Shown here: positions 23,765 through 31,370 of the stretch, piece after piece
How positions within the stretch are numbered: the first letter of the stretch is position 1
Layout of the letters: each line of letters opens with the position of its first letter
Assembly: GCA_021737615.1 (NCBI GenBank)
Contig: JAIPDR010000018.1
Span: forward strand, 1-33,034
Reading direction: 5' to 3'
Length of the DNA: 33,034 bases
Source: Desulfohalobiaceae bacterium
GTDB taxonomy: Bacteria > Desulfobacterota > Desulfovibrionia > Desulfovibrionales > Desulfothermaceae
Position numbers and translations under genes: made by a program
Notes under the pieces: model-generated
Databases searched by the model: none
Seen by the model: only the letters and a program-made list of their open reading frames with translations
What the model was told of the DNA's origin: nothing

Positions 23765-24487
23765 ATGACGTTACTGCAGGTGACAGATATTTCAAAGCGT
23801 TTTGGTGGGGTCAAGGCCGTTGAAAAAATGCAATTCGATATTGGAAAAGGCGAGATCGTCGGTCTGATCGGTCCGAACGGCGCCGGGAAAACAACGCTGC
23901 TGAATCTCATTTCCGGCCTCTATTCTTGTGACTTCGGCCATATCTATTTGGACGGCTTAGAGATTACAAACATGGCTCCTCATAAAAGAAGTCTAGTCGG
24001 GATCGGAAGAACCTTCCAAGTCGTTCAGCCTTTTGAGATGACCGTTTTGGAGAATGTCATGGTCCCGGCCCTGGCCCGGGAAAGGAACCCACACAAGGCA
24101 CGGACGATGGCCCTTGAAGTGCTCGAGTTTATGAAGCTTGAAAAGTATTGCAACCTAGAGCCGGAAAATCTGACCCTGGCCATGAAAAAAAGGATCGAAG
24201 TCGCCAGAGCCCTGGTCACCCGACCGAAGCTTCTGCTGCTTGACGAAGTGTTGGCCGGCCTGAATCCTACTGAAATTTCAGAAAATTTACCGCTCATCAC
24301 CCAGGTTCGCGACACCGGGATCACCATTCTCTACATCGAACATATAATGGATGCCATCATGAAGGTTTCGGAACGGATCCTGGTTATGAATGAAGGAGAA
24401 CTCATTGCGACAGGAACACCTGAAGAGGTGATCCAGACAGAATGTGTGATTAAGGCCTATCTCGGTGAGGAGGTACTTGAATGTTGA
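23765..24487 (+). CDS. livG: ABC transporter ATPase, LivG type (set 1)
   Basis: A 240-residue nucleotide-binding subunit. Walker A GPNGAGKT is at 36-43, the Q-loop in GRTFQVVQP near 81-89 and a Walker B LLLLD at 156-160. Two departures from the usual LivG: the signature motif, normally LSYGxQ-like, reads LTLAMKK (136-142), and the Walker B is followed by E-V instead of E-P. With an intact LivF partner one of the two ATP sites may be degenerate. It overlaps livF by seven bases. Confidence 0.9.
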   Translation: MTLLQVTDISKRFGGVKAVEKMQFDIGKGEIVGLIGPNGAGKTTLLNLISGLYSCDFGHIYLDGLEITNMAPHKRSLVGIGRTFQVVQPFEMTVLENVMVPALARERNPHKARTMALEVLEFMKLEKYCNLEPENLTLAMKKRIEVARALVTRPKLLLLDEVLAGLNPTEISENLPLITQVRDTGITILYIEHIMDAIMKVSERILVMNEGELIATGTPEEVIQTECVIKAYLGEEVLEC

Positions 24488-25185
24488 ACGTTCAGGAAGT
24501 TGAAAGCTATTACGGTGAATTTCAGGCTCTTAGAGACCTCACCTTCGACGTTCCGGAGGGAAAGATCGTGGCCTTGCTCGGACCAAATGCCGCCGGAAAG
24601 ACAACCACACTGCGGACTATCAGTGGAGAAGTTCAGTGCCGCAGAGGGGAGGTCAGCTATGCAGGCCAGCGGATCGACGGACTGAAACCGGAAAAGATTG
24701 TCGATATGGGCATTTCTCAGGTTCCCGAAGGACGCAAGCTTTTCAATTCCATGACGGTCAGGGAAAATCTGGAGCTCGGGGCCTATACCAAAAGGGCGCG
24801 GACCTCCTTGAGAAAAAACCTGGAAAAAACATACCATATTTTTCCAATCCTCTACGAAAGATCAAATCTTCTCGCAGGTCATCTCTCCGGCGGCGAGCAG
24901 CAAATGTGCGCCATCGCCCGCGGTCTGATGTCGAATCCAAAACTGTTGATGATCGATGAAATGTCGCTGGGTCTCTCCCCGGTCTTAGTGAAACAAATGT
25001 TCGATATGGTCAGGACAATCTCCACAACTGGTGTCACGATTTTGCTCGTCGAGCAGCAGGTCAATTATGCCTTGAAGATCTCAGACTTTGTTTACATAAT
25101 GGAAAATGGGACAATCATTCTTTCTGGTCCTGCCCGGGAAATTTCCGGCAATGAACATGTCAAAAAGGCATACCTCGGGATATGA
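24481..25185 (+). CDS. livF: ABC transporter ATPase, LivF type (set 1)
   Basis: A 234-residue ATP-binding subunit. Walker A GPNAAGKT is at 34-41, LSGGEQ at 135-140, and Walker B LLMIDEM follows. VPEGRKLFNSMTVRENL is the segment typical of LivF. It forms the ATPase dimer with LivG. Start codon overlaps the end of livG (seven bases), so the two are translationally coupled. It completes HAAT set 1. Confidence 0.92.
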   Translation: MLNVQEVESYYGEFQALRDLTFDVPEGKIVALLGPNAAGKTTTLRTISGEVQCRRGEVSYAGQRIDGLKPEKIVDMGISQVPEGRKLFNSMTVRENLELGAYTKRARTSLRKNLEKTYHIFPILYERSNLLAGHLSGGEQQMCAIARGLMSNPKLLMIDEMSLGLSPVLVKQMFDMVRTISTTGVTILLVEQQVNYALKISDFVYIMENGTIILSGPAREISGNEHVKKAYLGI

Positions 25186-25237
25186 GGGGCCTTGAAACAC
25201 CACCCGAAATAACTTTCCACCAGCGGAGCAGTTATTG

Positions 25238-26263
25238 ATGCGTGCCTTTGTGAAGTATGAGCACAAACCGTATGCCGCGGAGTTACGAACAGTGGACATT
25301 CCCCGGCCAGGTAAAGGGGAAGTGCTCGTCAAAGTGGCCGCATGCGGGATCTGTGGCAGTGACTTGCATGCCTACCGTGGGGCTCCGGGGTATGAATGGG
25401 TGACACCGCCCCTGATCCTCGGTCATGAGTTCAGCGGCACGGTTTGCGAAACAGGGCCGGAGACGAGCCGCTTTGGAGTGGGGAACCGAGTGGCGGTCAT
25501 CGGGATCCAGGGCTGCGGCGCGTGTTGGGACTGTTGCGCCGGCCGCACCAACCTCTGCCGGCGACGTCGCGTCATCGGCTTGAGCATGGACGGAGGAATG
25601 GCCGAGTATGTCCTCGTCAATGAGAAGGACCTCCTTCCCATCCCCCAGGAGGTGGACCTGAAGCAGGCCGCTCTGGTGGAACCTTTGTCCGTGGCCGCCC
25701 ATGCCCTGGCCAAGGCCCGCCCCTACCCCGGGCTGAAGACAGTCGTCACCGGCCCCGGGCCTATTGGACTGTTCTGCGCTCTCATCTCAAGGCATTCAGG
25801 AGCGCCGACACTTCTGGTCGGGACTGAGCAGGACTCAGGGACCCGACTCCCGGTCGCGGAGCGTCTGGGACTGTCCACCCTGACCCTTACCCAGGATGAG
25901 ACTGAAGCGGACAGCTCTTCCTTTTTCCAAGGCGGGCCACCCGATCTCTGGGTCGAAGCCTCGGGCTCCCCCCAGGCCCTGGATCTGGCCCTGCGCTCAG
26001 TGGGTCGGGGGGGGAGCCTCATTGTCGTCGGCATGTATGAAGCCGCCTCTACCTGGCAGCCCACCCAGAGCGTCAGGGCCGAGCACAGCCTTTTTTTCAG
26101 TTATGCTTCAACCTGCAGCGACTACCGGTTTGCCTTTGATTTCATGGTTGATGGTCAAATGAACACGGACAGCATCGCCACTTGTTATTCCTTAAAAAAT
26201 GCCGGTTCCGCATTCAATGCCGCCATAAAAGGTCAAACCGTCAAACCGTTGCTTATCCCCTGA
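25238..26263 (+). CDS. Zinc-dependent alcohol/polyol dehydrogenase 2
   Basis: A 341-residue medium-chain dehydrogenase, same group as the one at 18201 but clearly divergent. Catalytic zinc: Cys39, GHE at 62-64 and a Glu in VEPLSVA. Structural zinc: Cys93, Cys96, Cys99 and Cys107, with an extra Cys100. The nucleotide-binding GPGPIG is mid-protein. The region around 220-235 (QDETEADSSSF) is shorter than usual for the family. ATG 25238 is preceded by GGAG; a TTG one codon earlier is ignored. It sits between the two transporter sets, 52 bases after livF. Confidence 0.84.
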   Translation: MRAFVKYEHKPYAAELRTVDIPRPGKGEVLVKVAACGICGSDLHAYRGAPGYEWVTPPLILGHEFSGTVCETGPETSRFGVGNRVAVIGIQGCGACWDCCAGRTNLCRRRRVIGLSMDGGMAEYVLVNEKDLLPIPQEVDLKQAALVEPLSVAAHALAKARPYPGLKTVVTGPGPIGLFCALISRHSGAPTLLVGTEQDSGTRLPVAERLGLSTLTLTQDETEADSSSFFQGGPPDLWVEASGSPQALDLALRSVGRGGSLIVVGMYEAASTWQPTQSVRAEHSLFFSYASTCSDYRFAFDFMVDGQMNTDSIATCYSLKNAGSAFNAAIKGQTVKPLLIP

Positions 26264-26278
26264 CATGAGAGCAGGACA

Positions 26279-26653
26279 ATGAAATTGGAAAAAAATTTTA
26301 TAGACCTGTGCGACCTTGCAATGACCGCTGATGCAGCCGCCGCATTATTCGGGATCACAGCTGCATGCGACACAACCTCTGGGATCCCTTCACAGGTGGT
26401 TCAGAGCAGATCGGAAAAGGTTGCAGTTTTTCACCGCAAATACGGCTGCTTCAATGAACAGGAATATGCGGCCGGGGAGAGCCTGATGCTGCCGCAGCGC
26501 ATCATTGCGGAGATGCAGAAAATTTTTCCGGAGGACACAATCTATACCTGTGATGCCGGAGAAAACAAAAAGATATCATGTCGCCGCTTTTGGGGAAATG
26601 AGAAAACATTCATAGACACAAACAGACAGCCAGGGATCAGGATGTTCATCTGA
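26279..26653 (+). pseudogene. Remnant of a thiamine-diphosphate enzyme (acetolactate-synthase-like)
   Basis: A 124-codon frame that resembles an internal piece of an acetolactate-synthase/benzoylformate-decarboxylase-type enzyme of ~550-600 residues. Residues ~1-30 fit the end of the middle domain. Residues ~70-118 fit the start of the pyrophosphate-binding domain: LPQRIIAEMQKIFPED, then TCDAGEN (~89-95), then a W/F-rich segment and QPGI. The N-terminal pyrimidine domain with its catalytic Glu and the GDG...N cofactor motif are both missing, so it cannot be active as such. A weak AGGA precedes the ATG and the frame is open, so a short protein may still be made. It lies in the operon 15 bases after the second zinc dehydrogenase. 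Confidence 0.6.
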
Positions 26654-26713
26654 ATCAACGGGCCCTGTTTTGAAAAGCTCTTTGCTTCTTTCTTACTATA
26701 CGGGTTTCAGACT

Positions 26714-27586
26714 ATGGATTATTTGACAATGATCTTTGCCCAGGGACTCCACGGTCTCGTTTACGGGATGCTGCTTTTTTTGGTCGCCTCAGGCCTGACC
26801 CTGATTTTCGGGATGATGGGGGTCCTCAATTTTGCACATGGAGCCCTGTACATGCTTGGGGCCTATTTTTCTTTTTCCATTATGCAGACAACCGGTCAGT
26901 TTTGGCTGAGTCTCCTGCTGGCTCCGGTTGGCGTAGGCCTTCTGGGGGTTGTTATCGAGAGATTGTTTTTACGCAAAGTCCATAAATACGGACACGCCCA
27001 TGAACTGCTCCTGACCTTCGGTCTGGCCTATATCATCGAAGAGCTCGTCAAGTTGATTTGGGGAAATTATCCCCTGCATGTAGAAATTCCTAAGATTTTG
27101 TCGGGTTCCATCCAATTGTTGGGAGTCACTTTTCCAACCTATCGAATTTTCATTCTTTTCGCTTCGATCCTGGTCTTTTGTATTCTCTTTTTGATTCTTT
27201 ATAAAACACGGGCCGGCATAATCGTGAAAGCCTCGGTTGACAATGCAGATATGGTCAACGCCCTTGGGATCAACGTCCCCATGGTCTTCATGATCCTTTT
27301 CGGGGTAGGCGCCGCTCTGGCCGGATTTGCCGGGGTTATTGGAGGGCCGTATCTGATCACCAACCCCGCCATGGCGGCAACAATCATTATCGACCTCTTT
27401 GTGGTCGTGGTCGTGGGCGGTCTCGGTTCACTGCAAGGCGCCTTGCTGGCTGCCTTTCTTATCGGAGAGCTTCAGTCTTTCGGTATTTTATTCATCCCGA
27501 ATATGGCCATCGCACTTGAATTTCTCCTGATGGCCTGTGTTCTGGTGCTGAAGCCCGAAGGGTTATTGGGGGAAAAGACTTCATGA
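26714..27586 (+). CDS. livH: ABC transporter permease, LivH type (set 2)
   Basis: A 290-residue membrane protein with about eight hydrophobic segments and the LivH signature GLVYGMLLFLVASGLTLIFG followed by LNFAHGALYMLGAY. GGLGSLQGALLAAFLIGELQ is the conserved loop near the C-terminus. It is clearly different from the set 1 LivH and has base composition like the surrounding catabolic genes. ATG 26714 overlaps no upstream gene. Its stop overlaps the next start (ATGA). Confidence 0.9.
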   Translation: MDYLTMIFAQGLHGLVYGMLLFLVASGLTLIFGMMGVLNFAHGALYMLGAYFSFSIMQTTGQFWLSLLLAPVGVGLLGVVIERLFLRKVHKYGHAHELLLTFGLAYIIEELVKLIWGNYPLHVEIPKILSGSIQLLGVTFPTYRIFILFASILVFCILFLILYKTRAGIIVKASVDNADMVNALGINVPMVFMILFGVGAALAGFAGVIGGPYLITNPAMAATIIIDLFVVVVVGGLGSLQGALLAAFLIGELQSFGILFIPNMAIALEFLLMACVLVLKPEGLLGEKTS

Positions 27587-28536
27587 AAAAAAACTGGCAA
27601 AAGTTCGTCGTCTTCTTTCTGATCATTTGCCTCTTTGTGCTGATGCCGCTTATAATCAGTGAATACAGACTGAATCTGGTGATCACCATGTTGATCTATT
27701 CGCTGTTTGCGGTCAGCTACAATATCATATTCGGACAGGGAGGCCAGCTCTCCTTCGGACATGCCGCCTATTTTGGGACCGGAGCCTATACGTGTATCCT
27801 CTTGATTAAATATTTTGAATGCTCTTTGCCCCTGTCGATCGCTGCAAGCGGCTTGAGCGGAGGGCTCCTTGGCCTCTTGCTCGGGGCGTTTATTGTCAGG
27901 ATGAAAGGGGTGCCTTTTGCCTTGATCACCCTTGCTTTTAACCAGCTGATCTATATTTCGGCCGAGAAGTTCAGAGGGATTACCGGCGGAGAGGACGGGG
28001 TGGCTGCATATCGCCCCAATTTTTTCATAGGCGGTCTGGAGATCGACCTTTTTAGTACGATCAACTGGTATTATTTTGTTCTGTTTTTGGTCATCGTCTG
28101 TATTTTTTTCTGTTGGTATTTCACCCAAACCCCTTTGGGCCGACTGAATTTTTGCCTGCGGGACAATGAAGAAAGAGTCAATTTCATAGGATACAACAGC
28201 TACTTATCCCGCTTGTTGATTTACGGGTTCGCCTGTTTCTTTGCAGGAGTTGCCGGTGGACTTGCTTCCTCCTTTCAGGAGTTTGTGACCACTACCTTTA
28301 TCAATCTGGACAAGTCGTCTGAAGTCCTGATGATGACCTTTATTGGCGGTGGAGGGAATTTTATTGGACCTATCATCGGAGCCTTTTCCTTAACCTTTTT
28401 CAACGATATCATATCTGGCCTGACCGAACGATGGTCCTTGATTCAAGGAATTTTGTTTATTATTTTAGTATTGTATGCACCAAACGGCCTGTCGGGAATC
28501 TATCGATCCGTTAAAGATAAATACATGAGAAGATGA
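27583..28536 (+). CDS. livM: ABC transporter permease, LivM type (set 2)
   Basis: A 317-residue membrane protein with the LivM signature GQGGQLSFGHAAYFGTGAYT (~50-70) and VRMKGVPFALITLAFNQ. It forms the translocation pathway with set 2 LivH, whose stop codon it overlaps by four bases. About nine hydrophobic segments. GGGGNFIGPIIGAF near 268-282 is the second conserved cytoplasmic loop. Confidence 0.92.
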   Translation: MKKNWQKFVVFFLIICLFVLMPLIISEYRLNLVITMLIYSLFAVSYNIIFGQGGQLSFGHAAYFGTGAYTCILLIKYFECSLPLSIAASGLSGGLLGLLLGAFIVRMKGVPFALITLAFNQLIYISAEKFRGITGGEDGVAAYRPNFFIGGLEIDLFSTINWYYFVLFLVIVCIFFCWYFTQTPLGRLNFCLRDNEERVNFIGYNSYLSRLLIYGFACFFAGVAGGLASSFQEFVTTTFINLDKSSEVLMMTFIGGGGNFIGPIIGAFSLTFFNDIISGLTERWSLIQGILFIILVLYAPNGLSGIYRSVKDKYMRR

Positions 28537-28539
28537 CCC

Positions 28540-29292
28540 ATGAATAACGCACATACTATTCTCAAAGTGGAAAATGTGAAAAAAAATTTTTCTGAGGTCC
28601 AGGTCTTACAGGACATAAATATTGAAGTCATCGAAGGAAACAAGCATGCGGTCATTGGCCCGAACGGCGCAGGGAAAACAACTCTGTTCAATATTATCAG
28701 CGGCATGTTCCCTCCAAGCGGAGGAGAAATCTATTTCAAAGGACAGCCCATCACCAGGCTTTCACCGTACAAGAACAACCGGCTCGGAATATCCCGGTCA
28801 TTTCAAATTACGAATATTTTTCATAGAATGACCGTTTTTGAAAACATTCGAACGGCTATTTTTTCCAAGAAGAGGATCCTGTTTAATTTTTTCAAACCAG
28901 TATCCAGGTACCGGGATGTCAATGATGAAGCTCTGGAAATCCTCAGCATGATTAACCTTGACGACAAAAAAGATCTTCTGGCCGGCGCACTCTCCTACGG
29001 CGAACAGAGATCGCTAGAGATCGGTATCACTCTAGCGACAGATCCTGATCTGATCATGCTTGACGAACCAACTGCCGGGATGTCGGCTGATGAGTCGAAA
29101 GATATTGTAAAGATGATCAACAAGGTGTCCGAAAATAAAACGCTTCTCATTATTGAACATGATATGGACGTGATTTTTTCTCTTGCTGATATGATCAGCG
29201 TGATTCATTACGGGCATATCTTAGCATCTGACCTTCCAGACAGCATCAAAAAAAACGAACATGTTCGCAGCGCCTATTTAGGAGATCAATAA
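28540..29292 (+). CDS. livG: ABC transporter ATPase, LivG type (set 2)
   Basis: A 250-residue nucleotide-binding subunit with Walker A GPNGAGKT (40-47), a canonical signature LSYGEQ, Walker B LIMLDEP and the switch histidine in IIEHDMD. In contrast to the set 1 LivG, all ATPase motifs are standard. Separated from livM by three bases and from livF by two. Confidence 0.93.
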   Translation: MNNAHTILKVENVKKNFSEVQVLQDINIEVIEGNKHAVIGPNGAGKTTLFNIISGMFPPSGGEIYFKGQPITRLSPYKNNRLGISRSFQITNIFHRMTVFENIRTAIFSKKRILFNFFKPVSRYRDVNDEALEILSMINLDDKKDLLAGALSYGEQRSLEIGITLATDPDLIMLDEPTAGMSADESKDIVKMINKVSENKTLLIIEHDMDVIFSLADMISVIHYGHILASDLPDSIKKNEHVRSAYLGDQ

Positions 29293-29294
29293 GC

Positions 29295-30002
29295 ATGCTC
29301 GAACTACAAAACATCAATACCTTCTATGGCCAGAGTCATGTCTTACATGATGTGAGTCTGACAGTAAAGAAGTCGGAGATTGTAGCCCTGCAGGGAAGAA
29401 ACGGAGTCGGAAAAAGCACTACCATCAAAACGATTATGGGGTTGGTGGACAACAAACGGGGATCAGTCTTCTATAAAGGTCAGGACATAACACATCTCAA
29501 ACCCTATCAGATTTCACAGATGGGCATCGGTTTCGTTCCGGAGGAGCGATGGATATTTCCCTCGCTGACCGTTTATGAAAATTTGTTGATAGGTATGAAG
29601 GCCCAAAAAGAAAATGAAAAAACATGGTCAGTGGAACGGGTTTTCGAAAAGTTTCCTTCCCTGAAAACCAGGAGCAAATCAAAAGCTGGGAACATCTCCG
29701 GTGGGGAGAAACAGATGTTGACCATAGCCAGGACCCTTATGGGCAATCCCGAACTCATACTCATTGATGAACCAACCGAAGGCCTGGCCCCCTTAATCGT
29801 CAATCAGGTCGCTGAAATCATTCAAGAGATCAATGCGGAAGGCATCACGGTGTTCTTGGTTGAACAAAAGCTGTCCGTGTCCTTGAAACTGGCTGATCGA
29901 GTGTACGTGATGAGCAAAGGAGCCATCATGTGGCAGGGGACTTCCCTGGAACTTGGAGAAGATCACGAAGTCCGCAAACGATTCCTTGAAGTCGGTGTTT
30001 AA
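29295..30002 (+). CDS. livF: ABC transporter ATPase, LivF type (set 2)
   Basis: A 235-residue ATP-binding subunit. Walker A GRNGVGKS is at 34-41, the signature reads ISGGEKQ, and Walker B LILIDEP is followed by TEGLAP. VPEERWIFPSLTVYENL is the LivF-type segment. A GGAG site inside the end of livG serves the start. It completes the second set of membrane and ATPase subunits; the binding protein follows. Confidence 0.93.
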   Translation: MLELQNINTFYGQSHVLHDVSLTVKKSEIVALQGRNGVGKSTTIKTIMGLVDNKRGSVFYKGQDITHLKPYQISQMGIGFVPEERWIFPSLTVYENLLIGMKAQKENEKTWSVERVFEKFPSLKTRSKSKAGNISGGEKQMLTIARTLMGNPELILIDEPTEGLAPLIVNQVAEIIQEINAEGITVFLVEQKLSVSLKLADRVYVMSKGAIMWQGTSLELGEDHEVRKRFLEVGV

Positions 30003-30044
30003 TAACGTTATTTCTTGCATTGCAACCAAACAAGGGAGGTAAAA

Positions 30045-31259
30045 ATGAAAAAGAAAATCACAATCGTATTGGCTTTGGTGTTGGCGGTTCTCTTCAGCAC
30101 TGGTCTTTCCTGGGCGACTGACGATGTCGTCAATTTCGGCATCTGCGAAATTCGTTCCGGGGCCTTTAAAACTAATGGAGACAGAACTATCTGGGGCATT
30201 AAGGCCGCTGTGAAGGAGGCCAATGAAAACGGGGGCCTGCTGGGAAAGGAGATCAACCTGATCATTGAAGACAACCAGATGAAGGGGAACATCGCGGTCC
30301 AGAAAGTCAAAAAACTGGTCATGAAAGATGACTGTGTCGTTGTGATTCAAGGATCTTCAAGCGGCGTCGGAGGGGCCATCGGCCAGGCCATGCCCAGGCT
30401 GAAGAGAATCTATCTGGACACAAATGCCGAAGCCATGGGCATCACAGGAGAAAACTTCAACCCCTATGTTTTCAGAACCTGTTTGAACGCCGGGATGCAC
30501 GTGAAGGCCCTGGCTAATTACTTTGCCCATGAAACCGACCTTAGAAAAGTGTTTTTCGTTAACCAGGATTATTCCTGGGGCTATGATGTGGCGGAATATT
30601 ATGAAAACGCGATCAAAGAAATGGCTCCTGATACAGAGGTGGTGGGCAAGGAGTTTCACCCTGTTTTTAACAAGGATTTTGCCTCGTATGTCAATAAAAT
30701 CATCTCATCCGGAGCGGACTATGTGATCAGTGGGAACTGGGGAACAGACATGACCCAGTTGGTCGTCCAAAGCCGGAAACTCGGTATGGATCTTCCCATC
30801 GGGGCTACCTTTCTCGATGATGACGGTGTCATGAGTATCGCCAAAGAGGCTGCGAAAGGCTGTATCCAGGCCAACATGTATATTCTTGGGGTTGACACCG
30901 AACGGGCCAGGGAGTTTGAAAACACCTTTCATAAGTACAGTGACGGGAAGTGGCCTTCCTTTGTGATCATGGAAGCCTATATTGGCACAAAGATGTTTAT
31001 TGAGGCTGTCCGCAAGGCTGGATCATTTGATACTGAAGAAATTATCAAAGCTTTTGAAGGCATGACCTGGGAAGGACCCGTCGGAACCATCACCATGCGC
31101 AAAGAAGACCATCAGGCCCAGACTCCTGCCGTCATAGCCAAGTATGCGGAAAAAAACAAGTATTATGATCATCCTTACCTCACACCAGTGAAGATCATCC
31201 CTGCCGAAGATATTTCATTGACACTCGAAGAAAGCGGCTGGGAACCCTGGAAAAAATAA
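30045..31259 (+). CDS. ABC transporter periplasmic binding protein, HAAT family (set 2)
   Basis: A 404-residue receptor with a clear signal peptide (KKK n-region, hydrophobic core, SWA|TDD junction at ~24). The Peripla_BP_6 pattern includes GICEIRSGAF at the mature start, IQGSSSGVGGAIGQA as binding loop, and a region NQDYSWGYDVAEYYENAI typical of the second lobe. Sequence differs strongly from the set 1 receptor, so the two probably bind different ligands or different forms. A GGGAGG site precedes ATG 30045. It is the last gene of set 2, whereas the receptor of set 1 is first. Confidence 0.91.
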   Translation: MKKKITIVLALVLAVLFSTGLSWATDDVVNFGICEIRSGAFKTNGDRTIWGIKAAVKEANENGGLLGKEINLIIEDNQMKGNIAVQKVKKLVMKDDCVVVIQGSSSGVGGAIGQAMPRLKRIYLDTNAEAMGITGENFNPYVFRTCLNAGMHVKALANYFAHETDLRKVFFVNQDYSWGYDVAEYYENAIKEMAPDTEVVGKEFHPVFNKDFASYVNKIISSGADYVISGNWGTDMTQLVVQSRKLGMDLPIGATFLDDDGVMSIAKEAAKGCIQANMYILGVDTERAREFENTFHKYSDGKWPSFVIMEAYIGTKMFIEAVRKAGSFDTEEIIKAFEGMTWEGPVGTITMRKEDHQAQTPAVIAKYAEKNKYYDHPYLTPVKIIPAEDISLTLEESGWEPWKK

Positions 31260-31261
31260 AA

Positions 31262-31306
31262 ATCCAATTTGAGCCTCGAACCATTGGTTCGAGCCTCAAA
31301 TTGGAT
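31262..31306 (+). terminator. Long hairpin between binding protein and aldehyde oxidoreductase genes
   Basis: A 21-base-pair stem with one mismatch and a three-base loop (31262-31282 with 31286-31306) starts just after the binding-protein stop. A T-rich tract (31320-31337) begins 13 bases later, so termination is not classical. An 11-base piece of the right arm recurs at 31337-31347, allowing alternative pairing. Confidence 0.5.
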
Positions 31307-31370
31307 GACAGTAAGATTGCTTTTTTCTACTTTTCTTCAAATTGGATCCTCTTCCAAGGAGACGACTACC

